Below, piece after piece: positions 50,701 to 59,100 of a stretch of 64,000 nucleotides of DNA; positions within the stretch are counted from its first letter, which is position 1, and each line of letters opens with the position of its first letter. The notes under the pieces are model-generated. The model saw only the letters and a list, made by a program, of their open reading frames with translations, searched no databases and was not told where the DNA came from. Where the stretch lies: the NCBI GenBank assembly GCA_949358305.1, contig OX442320.1, positions 4,170,259 to 4,234,258 on the forward strand, in the 5' to 3' direction. The DNA is from Strigamia acuminata (lineage: Eukaryota; Arthropoda; Chilopoda; Geophilomorpha; Linotaeniidae). The translations under genes were made by a program, and so were the position numbers.

Positions 50701-53700
50701 CATCATCAACAACAACAACATCAACAACATCACCAGCAGCATCGTGCGACGCCGGATGTGATCACGTTGGACGCGGAGCGGGAGCCGCAGCCGCGGCCGA
50801 TGTACGGGGCGGAGAAGATGCACTTCCAGGGCTACCAGCGGATGGCGGCGCAGCAGGCGCAGATGGCGGCGGAGATGGAGAGACAGAGGGAGAGGGAGCG
50901 GGAGGCGAGGATGCGGGAGATGAGGTTCCACGAGGGGGAGAGGGAGGCGAGGGGGAGGGGGGAGTATGTGGCGAACGACGTGTGTAATAGTCGGATCGTG
51001 GAGGGGGCGAAGATGTTGTTCGAGACGTGGGAGAAGGACCCGCCGAAGACGACGCCGAGCGCGGGTGCGGGGCAGGGGTTGACGGCGATGTGTTTGATCG
51101 ACGCGATAATCGCGCATCAGATGAATCAGAACACGGTGGAGAGTGGGAGCACGAATGGGAGTCGGATGGCGGAGGGGTTGATGGGGAGGAGGCACGAGAG
51201 TATCGTTGGGAATAGTGCGCCGCCGCAAGAGGAGGAGAAGAACAACTCGCTCTATAATTCGGGTGTGTTTTTTGGTTTTGTTTTGTTTGGGGTTTTTTTT
51301 TTTACGGTTTTGGTGGGTTTTAATCGATTTTTTTCGGTTTTAATCGATTTTTATAGATTTTAATACATTTATTTTGATTTATCTTGATTTTATTCTAATC
51401 GAATTCTTCTATATAAATCGATTTTTACTGAATTTAATCGATTTTAACTGATTTACATTAATTTTTATTGATTTAAATCGATTTTTACTGAATTTAATCG
51501 ATTTTAACTGATGCACATCTATTTATACTAAATTTAAAAAGATTTTTATTGATTTAAATTGAATTTTACTGAATTTAATAGATTTTTACTGAATTAATTC
51601 GATTTTTGCTGAATTAAATTGATTTTTATTGAATTAAATCGATTTTTATTGAATTAAATCGATTTTTATTGAATTAAATCGATTTTTATTGAATTAAATC
51701 GATTTTTATTGAATTAAATCGATTTTTATTGAATTAAATTGATTTTTACTGAATTTAATCAATTTTTACTGAATTTAATCGATTTTAATCTTTTTTTTAT
51801 TGATTTAAATTGATTTTTATGTATTTAAATTGATTTTTATGAATTTAAATTGATTTTTATTGAATTACGTTTATTTTTATTGATTTAAATTGATTTTTAT
51901 TGAATTTAATCGATTTTTACTGAATTGAATTGATTTTTATTTATTTAAATCGATTTTAACTGATGTAAATCGATTTTTATTTATTTAAATCGATTTTAAC
52001 TGATGTAAATCGATTTTTCTTTATGTAAATCGATTTTAACTGATTTTCCTTTTCCGTTTGACTGATTCCCTTTTCTTTTCAGTTGCAGGCGGCGTCGGCA
52101 AAGTGCACCGCAAGTCCGTCTCAGCGGGCAAAGAGGAAGTCGTGACAGTCGAGGACGACCAACCATCGCCCCGCATGGTCTACGAGCGCCCCAACAGTCG
52201 CCCGCTGCCGCAACCGAGTCCCCGCCAAGGCCCCAGTCCTAGTCACGTGTCGGGACCCAGTCCCAACAAGACGTCGGGGCCCCTCGCCGGCCCCGGCGGC
52301 CGCAACATCACCTTCGGCATGCACATCGAGTCCATCATCATGGACGACTACGGCCACGCGAGCGTCCAAGACGACAAACCGCCCTCGAGGACCTCCTCTG
52401 TCGGCTCCTCGTCGCGCGTCTCCCCGTTCGTCGACTCCCGCCGCTCCCCGATGATCCCCGGCGTGGTCGCCGGACTGCCCGTCGAGAGCGCCCAGGAGTC
52501 CGCCGCCTCGTGCGCCGCCGACGACGCCAGCGCCACCAACTACCAGAACAATTGCTGGAAGCTCCGCAAGGCGCTGCAGCAGGACAAGGAGCAGAAGGAG
52601 CAGATGGCGGCCAACGCGCCCCGCACGAACCAGCCTTCGCCCGGCGAGATGCGGCCGCCCTCGTGCCGCCCGTCGCCCTCCCCGGGCCCCGGTCCCGGCC
52701 CGCTCTACCAGGTGGAGCCCATCTCGCCGCCCGACAGCAACAACGGCGAGGCGTCCGCGCAGTGTGCGACGACGAGTGTTTTGCACCCGGGCTCGTGGCT
52801 CAACCCGGCCAGGGTGTACCCGGACAGCTCGGAGGCGAGCGAGAAGAACAACGGGGCGGGGCGGCCGCCGACGCTGGGCATTTCGCCGCTGGACTACGTG
52901 AAGAACCGCATCGTGGAGGTGATGCGCACGGAGGAGGCGACGGAGCCGGCGCCGGCGCAGGCGCAGCAGGAGTCGCGCGCGACGCCGACGACGACGAGCG
53001 GACAGCACTTTTCTTCTTGTTCGTACGGGAAGCGCGCGCTGGACGCCGAGGTGACGGGCAGCGAGCGGCGGGGCGCGCGCGCGCCGTCGCCGAGCAGCTC
53101 GGACGCGCCGGACGAGGAGGGCGCGCGCAGGAAGAAGGCGCGCACGGACAATGAGGCGCCCGGGAGCTCGACGGAGGCGGTGAGCGCGAGGCTGGTGGTG
53201 GAGAGCTCCTCGGACGAGGCGGTTAAAGTGACGAACAGTCGGAGCAGCGCGGAGGCGACGGCGAGCTCGTCGTGCGCGTGGGACGACGAGGTGACGTCGG
53301 CCAAGGACGATAAACTGCTGGCGGACAGTCCGGCGTCGGGGGAAATGGTGATCGACGAGTCGAAGGGCGAGTGCGGGGCGCCGACGACGAGCGAGGGACA
53401 GTCGGTGACGTCGTCGCACGGCGGCGCGGGCTTCGCGGGCTCGTCGTCGTCGGTGTCGTCGGTGCAGGGCATCGGGGTGTTGCCGGCCGTGTCGTTCGCG
53501 ACGGGCGTGAGCTCGACGTATACTTTTCCGTACTCGGCGTTGACGGTGCGCGCGACGACGACGAGCCCGGACGCGAGGTCGCCGGCGCCGTCGACGCAGC
53601 ACCCGGTGGTCGTGTATAACAGTCGCAGTAGTTCGCCGAATTCCAGAGACAATGAACCTGCGCCGCTCATGTCGTCACAGTATGAACCGTTGTCGGATGA

Positions 53701-53707
53701 GGACTGA
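20187..53707 (+). CDS. NCOR1: Nuclear receptor corepressor (NCoR/SMRTER)
   Basis: Nuclear scaffold that links unliganded nuclear receptors to histone deacetylase 3 and TBL1. Twenty exons join in phase to 2275 aa: 20187-20212, 33710-33869, 34632-34741, 34802-34997, 36436-36612, 36935-37048, 37119-37175, 37636-37688, 37755-37907, 37972-38058, 39059-39359, 39769-39903, 39977-40146, 40452-40540, 46698-46878, 47121-47236, 47313-47611, 47676-47850, 48659-51262, 52083-53707. Landmarks: RRRPSLL and NKRPRL (N-terminus), [10 protein letters not shown] coiled coil, [23 protein letters not shown], the SANT1/DAD region (about 380-500), a Cys-rich finger (about 615-690), SANT2 (about 745-800), GSITxGTP motifs, ITSQQM, corepressor motifs [10 protein letters not shown] and [12 protein letters not shown], and the C-terminal end [14 protein letters not shown]. 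Human NCOR1 is about 2440 aa. The 26-nt first coding exon is placed by splice phase and is the least certain. Confidence 0.93.
22060..22740. repeat. Minisatellite in NCoR intron 1
   Basis: Imperfect tandem units of roughly 29-32 bp built from TGTAAAATGTGGTAAAACA with variants. The array makes three overlapping long frames on the minus strand rich in HILHHF-like peptides, which are artefacts. Confidence 0.85.
23205..24110. repeat. T/G-biased degenerate array, NCoR intron 1
   Basis: About 900 bp of irregular units around TTTTGGTGTTTTGGGTCATT. The plus strand has almost no C or A. Recurrent longer pieces such as GTTGGGCAGCCATTTTGG recur several times. Frames here encode low-complexity F/W/G/L peptides and are not genes. 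Confidence 0.8.
26690..26905. repeat. 20-bp minisatellite, NCoR intron 1
   Basis: Roughly seven regular copies of AATTCGGGTAATTTTGAACA, then degenerate units with CGGTTATTTT. Looser related units continue to about 27120. Confidence 0.85.
30180..30990. repeat. Long-unit repeat with TTAGGCTTATTTGTCGT motif
   Basis: Imperfect repeats of roughly 120-130 bp alternate GGTCTAAAATGCCATTTT, TTATTAGGCTTATTTGTC and AAACGATCCATTT segments. The last two copies (about 30735-30985) are the most alike. Confidence 0.7.
31275..31288. promoter_or_regulatory. Perfect X-box palindrome (RFX-type site)
   Basis: GTTGTCATGGCAAC matches the symmetrical X-box bound by RFX transcription factors, which drive ciliary genes in animals. 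It lies in NCoR intron 1, about 11.5 kb from the MKS1 start. Occupancy and target are unknown. Confidence 0.45.
32560..33265. repeat. Tandem array with ATCGAGTAATTAGTCGATTT unit, NCoR intron 1
   Basis: About eight imperfect copies of a unit of roughly 90 bp: a stretch with GGCAAATCTCGTCGTAAA, then ATCGAGTAATTAGTCGATTT and TATTTAACATTAGG. Confidence 0.8.
33890..34520. repeat. Minisatellite in NCoR intron 2
   Basis: Units of about 30 bp around AATGAAAAAATCGATTATTT. The array begins about 40 bp after the exon 2 donor and fills most of the intron. Confidence 0.85.
35090..35530. repeat. Minisatellite in NCoR intron 4
   Basis: Units of roughly 45 bp with TTATTTGTATAAAAATGGCG and ATATATCGTCATTATTCGAT. 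It lies in the 5' part of the intron after exon 4. Confidence 0.85.
38615..38940. repeat. Minisatellite in NCoR intron 10
   Basis: Units of roughly 28-32 bp around AGTGAAAAATTTAAATTTTT and TGTGATAAAATA, just upstream of the exon encoding SANT1. Confidence 0.8.
39059..39903 (+). CDS. NCOR1: NCoR exons 11-12: SANT1/deacetylase-activating region
   Basis: Exons 39059-39359 and 39769-39903 encode the conserved block from [14 protein letters not shown] through [35 protein letters not shown] and [13 protein letters not shown]. In the family this deacetylase-activating SANT domain binds and activates HDAC3 with inositol phosphate. The spacing matches human NCoR, so HDAC3 activation is expected to be conserved. 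Confidence 0.93.
39362..39650. repeat. Minisatellite abutting the donor of NCoR exon 11
   Basis: Units built from AATTAATTGAAAAAATACG and AAAATGTCAAAATT begin within about 15 bases of the 5' splice site at 39360. Confidence 0.85.
40735..40925. repeat. Dispersed repeat with ACTAGTTCAC motifs
   Basis: Contains several ACTAGTTC motifs in both directions and a block like 6780-6895 (GCAACGCATG, GTTAACGC, GCATGTGAA). It is probably a small non-autonomous element in NCoR intron 14. Confidence 0.4.
41027..42077 (-). CDS. BTB/POZ C2H2 zinc-finger protein nested in NCoR intron 14
   Basis: A minus-strand exon is open from an acceptor-like AG (complement of 42078-42079) to a stop at 41027, 350 codons. 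An in-frame ATG lies at 41977 (316 aa from there). The upstream part ([20 protein letters not shown]) supplies the usual first helix and strand of a BTB domain, so I think coding begins in an upstream exon that I could not place. The BTB continues through [28 protein letters not shown] and CAQMLHM. A low-complexity acidic linker follows, then two C2H2 fingers (CVYC ... HKRRH and CKGC ... HRRHC). This is a probable DNA-binding transcription factor of the ZBTB type. It is nested antisense within the corepressor gene; the orthologue is unclear. Confidence 0.85.
42204..44574. mobile_element. Pogo/Tigger-like TIR sequence cluster
   Basis: The left end after TA starts CAGTCGAGCCTTGTTATGAT. The right end reads CGTTATAAAGAGTTTCGACTG followed by TA. 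An internal right-type end (TAACGAGGTTCGACTG) lies at about 42437-42452, and another related block (GGGTCCCTTGC, TTCGTTATAAGG) lies at about 45518-45545. Ends with CAGTCGA and TATAACGA are typical of pogo-like elements. No transposase was found. Whether this is one 2.4-kb element or several nested MITEs is unclear. Confidence 0.45.
42636..42684 (+). repeat. Interstitial (TTAGG)9 telomere-type repeat
   Basis: Nine perfect TTAGG units plus a partial one. TTAGG is the ancestral arthropod telomere repeat. Its interstitial position suggests a healed break or telomerase-mediated insertion rather than a chromosome end. Confidence 0.9.
42746..46697. other. Rest of NCoR intron 14
   Basis: Repeat fragments, short frames and unique AT-rich sequence. 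I see no convincing exon. The missing 5' exon of the nested BTB gene is expected on the minus strand in 42080-46690 but was not identified; a short candidate (ATG at 42735) ends in the wrong phase. Confidence 0.4.
46698..47236 (+). CDS. NCOR1: NCoR exons 15-16: Cys-rich finger between SANT domains
   Basis: Exons 46698-46878 and 47121-47236 encode [14 protein letters not shown] ... [16 protein letters not shown], then [20 protein letters not shown] and [16 protein letters not shown]. The two CxxC pairs suggest a zinc ribbon of GATA-like type, which I recall from arthropod SMRTER and not from vertebrate NCoR. The 46878 donor (GTATGT) is chosen because it restores the codon for Q before CPIPTC. 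Confidence 0.8.
47313..47611 (+). CDS. NCOR1: NCoR exon 17: SANT2
   Basis: Contains [28 protein letters not shown] and [17 protein letters not shown], the second SANT (histone-interaction) domain. It is preceded by [10 protein letters not shown], which may add further cysteines to the upstream finger. Confidence 0.93.
47880..48640. repeat. Minisatellite in NCoR intron 18
   Basis: Units of about 30 bp around TTTCATTGATTTTGTATCGA in the first half, passing into TTTTTAATCGGTTTAATATG units. It starts close to the exon 18 donor and ends just before exon 19. Confidence 0.85.
48659..51262 (+). CDS. NCOR1: NCoR exon 19: large repression/receptor-interaction exon
   Basis: A single 2.6-kb exon (about residues 867-1734), extremely GC-rich beside AT-rich introns. 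It encodes low-complexity Pro/Ser/Arg-rich sequence, two GSITxGTP-type motifs, DFITSQQM, a His/Gln-rich run near 50670-50742, Arg-Glu runs, and the receptor-binding motif [15 protein letters not shown] near 51082-51123. Long open frames on the opposite strand are a by-product of composition. Confidence 0.92.
51300..52050. repeat. 20-bp minisatellite in NCoR intron 19
   Basis: Copies of GAATTAAATCGATTTTTATT, regular at 51600-51740 and degenerate on both sides. ATCGATTTTT-containing units begin within about 70 bases of the exon 19 donor. Confidence 0.88.
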
Positions 53708-55115
53708 GATTTGATGACGTCTTTCTTAATGTTTGTTTTTTGCTCCCATTGATTGATTTTTTTTTTTTGATTTTGTTTTTTTTGTGGAATTCGGTTTTGT
53801 TTGTATTGTTTGTAATAAAATATATTTTTTTAGTTATTTTTTTTTTGTTTTTTTGGTTGGAACAATTGGTTTTTTGGGGTTTTGATGAGTTTTTTGGGGT
53901 TGATGTTGAATTTTGGGGGTTTTTTGTTGTTTTTTGTTGTTTTTTTGCCAGCTTTTCGTGTTAAATGAGTTCAAATGTTTTATTTTAATGTTCACTGCCA
54001 ATTTGAGTGTTTTTTAACTCTTGAAAGTGCAAAATCTGAACTGAAATTCACTGCCATTTTGGATTTGACTAAAATTAGATTTTTTATTATTTTTTTTTAA
54101 TTTTTTTTTTTAATTTTTTTTTTTTTATATATATAAATGATGGCTGGCTTTTACTGTGATATTTTTATGAATAAACGGGAAATTTAAATAATATAATTTT
54201 TTTTTTTTTTTATTTTATTAAAATTTTATTAAAAAAAAAAAATGGGTTAATGGGAGTTGAAATAAAAATCATTTTCACGTGTTTTTTTGTGGGTTAATTT
54301 TATTGTTTTTATTCGTTTTTCCATCGTCAGTTTGAAAATAAATAAATGAAAATGAAAAAAAATAAATGGAAAAAATAAAAATTTTAAAAAAAAATGTATA
54401 AAAATTTTCATGATCAAGACAAATGTGAACAGCTTGTAGATCACTCATAGGACATTTTTTTTATTATTATTATTTTTATTTTTTTTGTTGTTCATAGTCA
54501 GTTCCTCGGTTTTGTTTGTGTTTTTTTTTTACATATGTAAATTCAGTGTTTGGGAAAAACCGGAACTGGTATTATTATTATTGATTTTTTTTCTTGTGTT
54601 TATAACATCTGAATTTTTTTGTTTTTTTCATACGGATTCTTTTACCTGATTAAATATTAAGAAAATATATATATAACTAAAAAAAAAAGAAACAAAAAAA
54701 AGAATCACCCTTTAAAAGTTGTAAATATTTGTGTGGTTTAAGTGAATTTTGGAACGGTCAACCGTTTCGAGGTTACTATTTGCTAGACACTTACTTTAAT
54801 TTTCTTTCTTTATTTTCGGTATAAAGAGACTCGTATCGTAGTGTTTAAAACAACAAAAAAAGATGAAATGACTGTAACCATACTCGTAGTGTCTCTGAAA
54901 AATTGTTATTTTTGTTGAAAATTAAAAAAATGTGTCATAAAAACAGCCATCTTGTTTTGAGTTTTTCAACATTCGGAGTTATGACGTTTGATACTCTCGG
55001 TTTGCATTGGGGGTTTGATAAATTGTGACGTTTGTGTGTTTCGACTTGAAAATGGCGGAGCCGATCTGGCGATGATGTTTCTGGATAGAGAACTATAAAT
55101 AGAAATCGGCTATTC
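53708..55115 (+). other. NCoR 3' UTR and spacer to SPRING1
   Basis: A polyadenylation signal AATAAA lies at 53814-53819, 107 bases after the stop, and a further AATAAA lies near 54171. The rest is T- or A-rich homopolymer runs without a supported gene. The last 150 bases before 55116 are likely the SPRING1 promoter and leader. Confidence 0.55.
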
Positions 55116-55973
55116 ATGATTGCGAGTCGAATAATTAGAATTCTGCGAAAACGAATCGTTCTGGGAATTATTTTCGTCGTTTCGTTGGTGTACTGCCTCG
55201 CCAGCATCGTTTTGGAAGTAAGAAATGGAGGAAAAAAAAGGACAAAATAAATAATAATTTTTTTTTTTTCGATTTTATTTAAAGAATCAAACCGGTGATG
55301 CCATCGAGACCGACACGAAACCAATTTTACGACCGGGCGTCGAATTTAAATGGTATTCCGACAACAACACGACCGAGAAAATCGTCAACTGCCGAAACTC
55401 CGTGCAAGGCAAAGTCCTAATCACCGACGACAAAGGTGATGTCCGCCATCTCGAAATCCGCCATCTTGAAATTGAATAAATTAATATTTTTTTAATTTAG
55501 GCTATATTTGTTCGAGGTCCGACGTCCAGTCTACGGGATGTTGTAACACGGAAGCCGTAAAGACGCAGAGATATTCGTGTAACACTTGCAAACCCAACGG
55601 TTGTTGTAACATTTACGAATTTTGCCTCGCGTGTTGCTTAGATCCAGACAAGGTGCTCCAAAATGGCGGATCCAAAATGGCGAAAAATTGTTTATATTTT
55701 TGTATTATTTAGAAACATCTTTTGCAGACCGTTTTAGGCAAAGCGGCCGAAACTTTTAACATTTTGTTTTCGTCCGTTACCGACCATTTTGAATTGTGTC
55801 TCGCAAAATGCAGAACGTCGTCGCAAGTAGCCATTTTGTTTTGACTTTTTGGATTTGATTTTTAATTTCTTTTGTGTTTTTAGAGCGTGCAACACGAAAA
55901 TTCGTATCGGGATCCGAAATCGAAGTACTGCTACGGTGATTCGCCGCCATTTGTCCAGCCCGCGACTCATTAA
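55116..55973 (+). CDS. SPRING1: SPRING1 (C12orf49), SREBP pathway regulator
   Basis: Golgi membrane protein that supports SREBP processing through SCAP and the site-1 protease. Five exons: 55116-55217, 55285-55435, 55501-55652, 55713-55826, 55884-55973, total 202 aa against 205 in human. An N-terminal Arg-rich start and a signal-anchor segment (about residues 14-32, [18 protein letters not shown]) precede the luminal Cys-rich domain: [61 protein letters not shown] and KYCYGDSPP. All family cysteine clusters appear present. The ATG is the first in frame and gives the expected length. Confidence 0.95.
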
Positions 55974-56035
55974 TCGATAATTTCCCATTTTATTTGTGAT
56001 TTTGTTTGATTTTGATCGATTAATTAAGCATTCCG

Positions 56036-56185
56036 ATGTTATCTATCGAGCTCATCGCCAAGGAACCGAGCAGCGTCGATCGATCGTGCATGTGCATCGA
56101 TTATTTCGCGCTCATTCTGTTCGTGGTCAACTATTGCATGCTCAAAGCACTGATGACGACGGTACACATCATATATCAGCATTAG
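56036..56185 (+). CDS. 49-residue putative membrane microprotein / upstream ORF
   Basis: ATG at 56036, stop at 56183-56185, in a different frame from and only four bases before the ATG of the next gene (56190). The peptide starts MLSIELIAKEPSSVDRS and contains a hydrophobic stretch YFALILFVVNYCML. Third codon positions are rich in C and G, like real exons here and unlike the AT-rich flanks. It could be an independent microprotein on a dicistronic mRNA or a translated regulatory upstream ORF. I do not recognise it. Confidence 0.5.
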   Translation: MLSIELIAKEPSSVDRSCMCIDYFALILFVVNYCMLKALMTTVHIIYQH

Positions 56186-56189
56186 AACG

Positions 56190-59100
56190 ATGAATTCGAG
56201 CAGAAATTCGTTTTATCCGGTCGAGTGGATGGATTCGTGCTACCGGTTGCTTTCGGTGCCCAATCCGGTGCTGGAAAAGGTGAAAAGTTTGGAGGAAATC
56301 GAGGCGGAAGTTGGGGAAAAATTGATTTTTGTTTTTGTGTTTGTTTCAGGTGTTGATTAAGGCGAATGAGAAGTTATCGGTGGTCGTGAAGGGACAAATG
56401 GATAAGCCGAGCAGAAAACAGATTTTATTTTCGCTTTTGGGCTCGCATTTTATACGACAGTATTTCTCGAATGAAAGATACGAAGAGAAATATTTGGTAG
56501 ATGTCGTCATTTTTGTCGTTTTACGATTGGAGTTTCGTTTTTTAGCGCTTTAAAATCAAAATTTCAATTCGATTTTAACGTTTTTAGCGGTTTTAAAGGG
56601 AGATTTAATTCGTTTGAACGTCTTTAACGTTTTAAAAGTGAAATTTCATTCGTTTTTAAAGTTTTTATCGGCTTAAAAGTTAAATTTCTTTCGTTTTAAA
56701 CGTTTTAACAGCGAAGTTTCATTCGTTTTAAACATTTTAACGTATTAAGAGCGAAGTTTTATTCACTTTTAACGTTTTTATCGGTTTAAAAGCGAAATTT
56801 GAATCATTTTTATTGCTTTAAAAGCGAAATTTGAATTATTTTTATTGCTTTAAAAGCGAAATTTATTCATTTTTAACGTTTAAACGTCTTTATCGTTTTA
56901 AAAGTGAAATTTCATTCGGTTTTAACGCTTGAAAAGCGAAATTTGAATCATTTTTATTGCTTTAAATGCGAAATTCATTCGTTTTTATCGGTTTAAAAGC
57001 GAAATTCATTCGGTTTTATCGCTTTAAAAGCGAAATTTCAATAATTTTTGTTGCTTTAAATTCGAAATTCATTCATTTTTAACGTTTAAACGTCTTTACC
57101 GTTTTAAAAGTGAAATTTTATTCGTTTTTATCGCTTTAAAAGCGAAATTTCAATCATTTTTATTGCTTTAAATGCGAAATTCATTCATTTTTAACGTTTT
57201 TATCGGTTTAAAAGTGAAATTTTTTTCGTTTTAAACGTATTAAAAGCGAAGTTTCATTCACTTTTAACATTTTTATCGGCCTAAAAGCGAAATTTCATTT
57301 TTGTTTTTACCAATTTAAACAGTTACCGCCGCACATGGATGCGGAAACGCGACTCGAAATGACGGAAGACGTCAAATTCTGGTTGATGCAACAACTGAAG
57401 AAAATCGAACACGACTTAGGAATCGACAAAAGCGCCGAGAACGGAACACAGGACCCGGACGTCACGGCATTTCTCACCCAAATCCGAACCACCTACCAAG
57501 CCAAACTAGACGCGCGAATCGACGAGTTGAAGCAAATCGTAAGCAAATCCAATAAATTCAAACTCATTCATTCACAACATTGATTCCAGAAGGCGGAAAA
57601 CAAACGGAAATGTCGCGTCGATTTCGACGCCGACAGCCCGTTGCACGCACTGGGCGAAGGCCTGTTGGCCATTGGTTTGAAAGATCCATTCAAGATGGCG
57701 CAGATTTTGAAAACATGGCAGCAACGGTTTTACCCGTTGCCCGGACGACTGCGCATGTACGTTTGGGAGGAATTCATGTTTTTCAAGCACGGGAAACAAG
57801 AAAACGTCGCCACGACGTAAATAAACGTCGAATTTCTAGCTTTGTTCGATTAAAATTTGAATTTTTTCGTTTTGCAGGGAAATTATCAACGATTATCGAA
57901 TAAAATTCACGCGCACGGTCGAGCGGAACGTGAATAATTTAAAATTGGAGGACAGCAGTCACTCGACGGTCGGCAAACAGATCAGCGAGGCAGTTTCGGA
58001 GGTGAAAAATGCGGAAATCGATTTTTGAAAAATTGATTTCGATTCTTATCGATTTTTGAAAAATTGATTTCGATTTTTATCGATTTTTGAAAAATTGATT
58101 TCGATTTTTATCGATTTTTGAAAAATTGATTTCGATTTTTATTGATTTTTGAAAAATTGATTTCGATTTTTATTGATTTTTGAAAAATTGATTTCGATTT
58201 TTATCGATTTTTGAATTATTGATTTCGATTTTTATCGATTTTTGAAAAATTGATTTTAATTTTTATCGATTTTTGAAAAATTGATTTTGATTTTTATTGA
58301 TTTTTATCGATTTTTATCGATTTTAAAAATTGGATTTCGATTTTTATCGATTTTATCAATTTTTTAAAAATTGATTTCGATTTTTATTGATTTTTGAAAA
58401 ATTGATTTCGATTTTTATCAATTTTTGAAAAATTGATTTCGATTTTTATCGATTTTTGAAAAATTGATTTCGATTTTTATCGATTTTTGAAAAATTGATT
58501 TCGATTTTTATCGATTTTTATCTATTTTTGAAAAATTGATTTTGATTTTTATCGATTTTTATCGATTTTAAAAATTGGATTTCGATTTTTATCGATTTTA
58601 TCAATTTTTTAAAAATTGATTTCGATTTTTATTGATTTTTGAAAAATTGATTTCGATTTTTATCGATTTTTATCGATTTTTGAAAAATTGATTTCGATTT
58701 TTATCGATTTTTATCGATTTTATTTCGCAGATTTACGACCAGAATCTTTCGCTGCGGGATTTGAATGGCGAAAATCACGTGACTTTGGCCCGTAATGCGC
58801 TGAATACGGTTCACGTGGCGAATGGCACGTTTAATCCGTTGTACGTGTACTGGGTTTGCCCGTTGCAGTTGGTTTTCGCGGGCGGTGCGGGCGAAGAGGA
58901 GGATTTGACGAACGTGGCGATGCATTTAGACCTGTTGGCGCGCCATTGCCCGCTCGCCCAATCGGAGATCTTCAGTTTGGCGAAGCAAGTGATGCAGAGC
59001 TTGAAGTCGTACGATCCGTTTTTGCACGAACATTTGTACGACGTGGCGGCCAAAAAGATCAAAATTAACTCCAAGGTAGGTTTAGTTGTTTATTTTTACG

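Noticed and set aside
48705-50987. 760-codon second plus-strand frame
   Set aside because: Overlaps NCoR exon 19 in another frame. The NCoR frame carries the family motifs; this one is low-complexity A/R/G.
49198-51228. 676-codon open frame on the minus strand
   Set aside because: It lies opposite NCoR exon 19, is almost all R/L/H/P, and follows from the high GC content of the sense exon.
52121-53602. 493-codon minus-strand frame
   Set aside because: Compositional shadow of NCoR exon 20, with no domain and no splice context.
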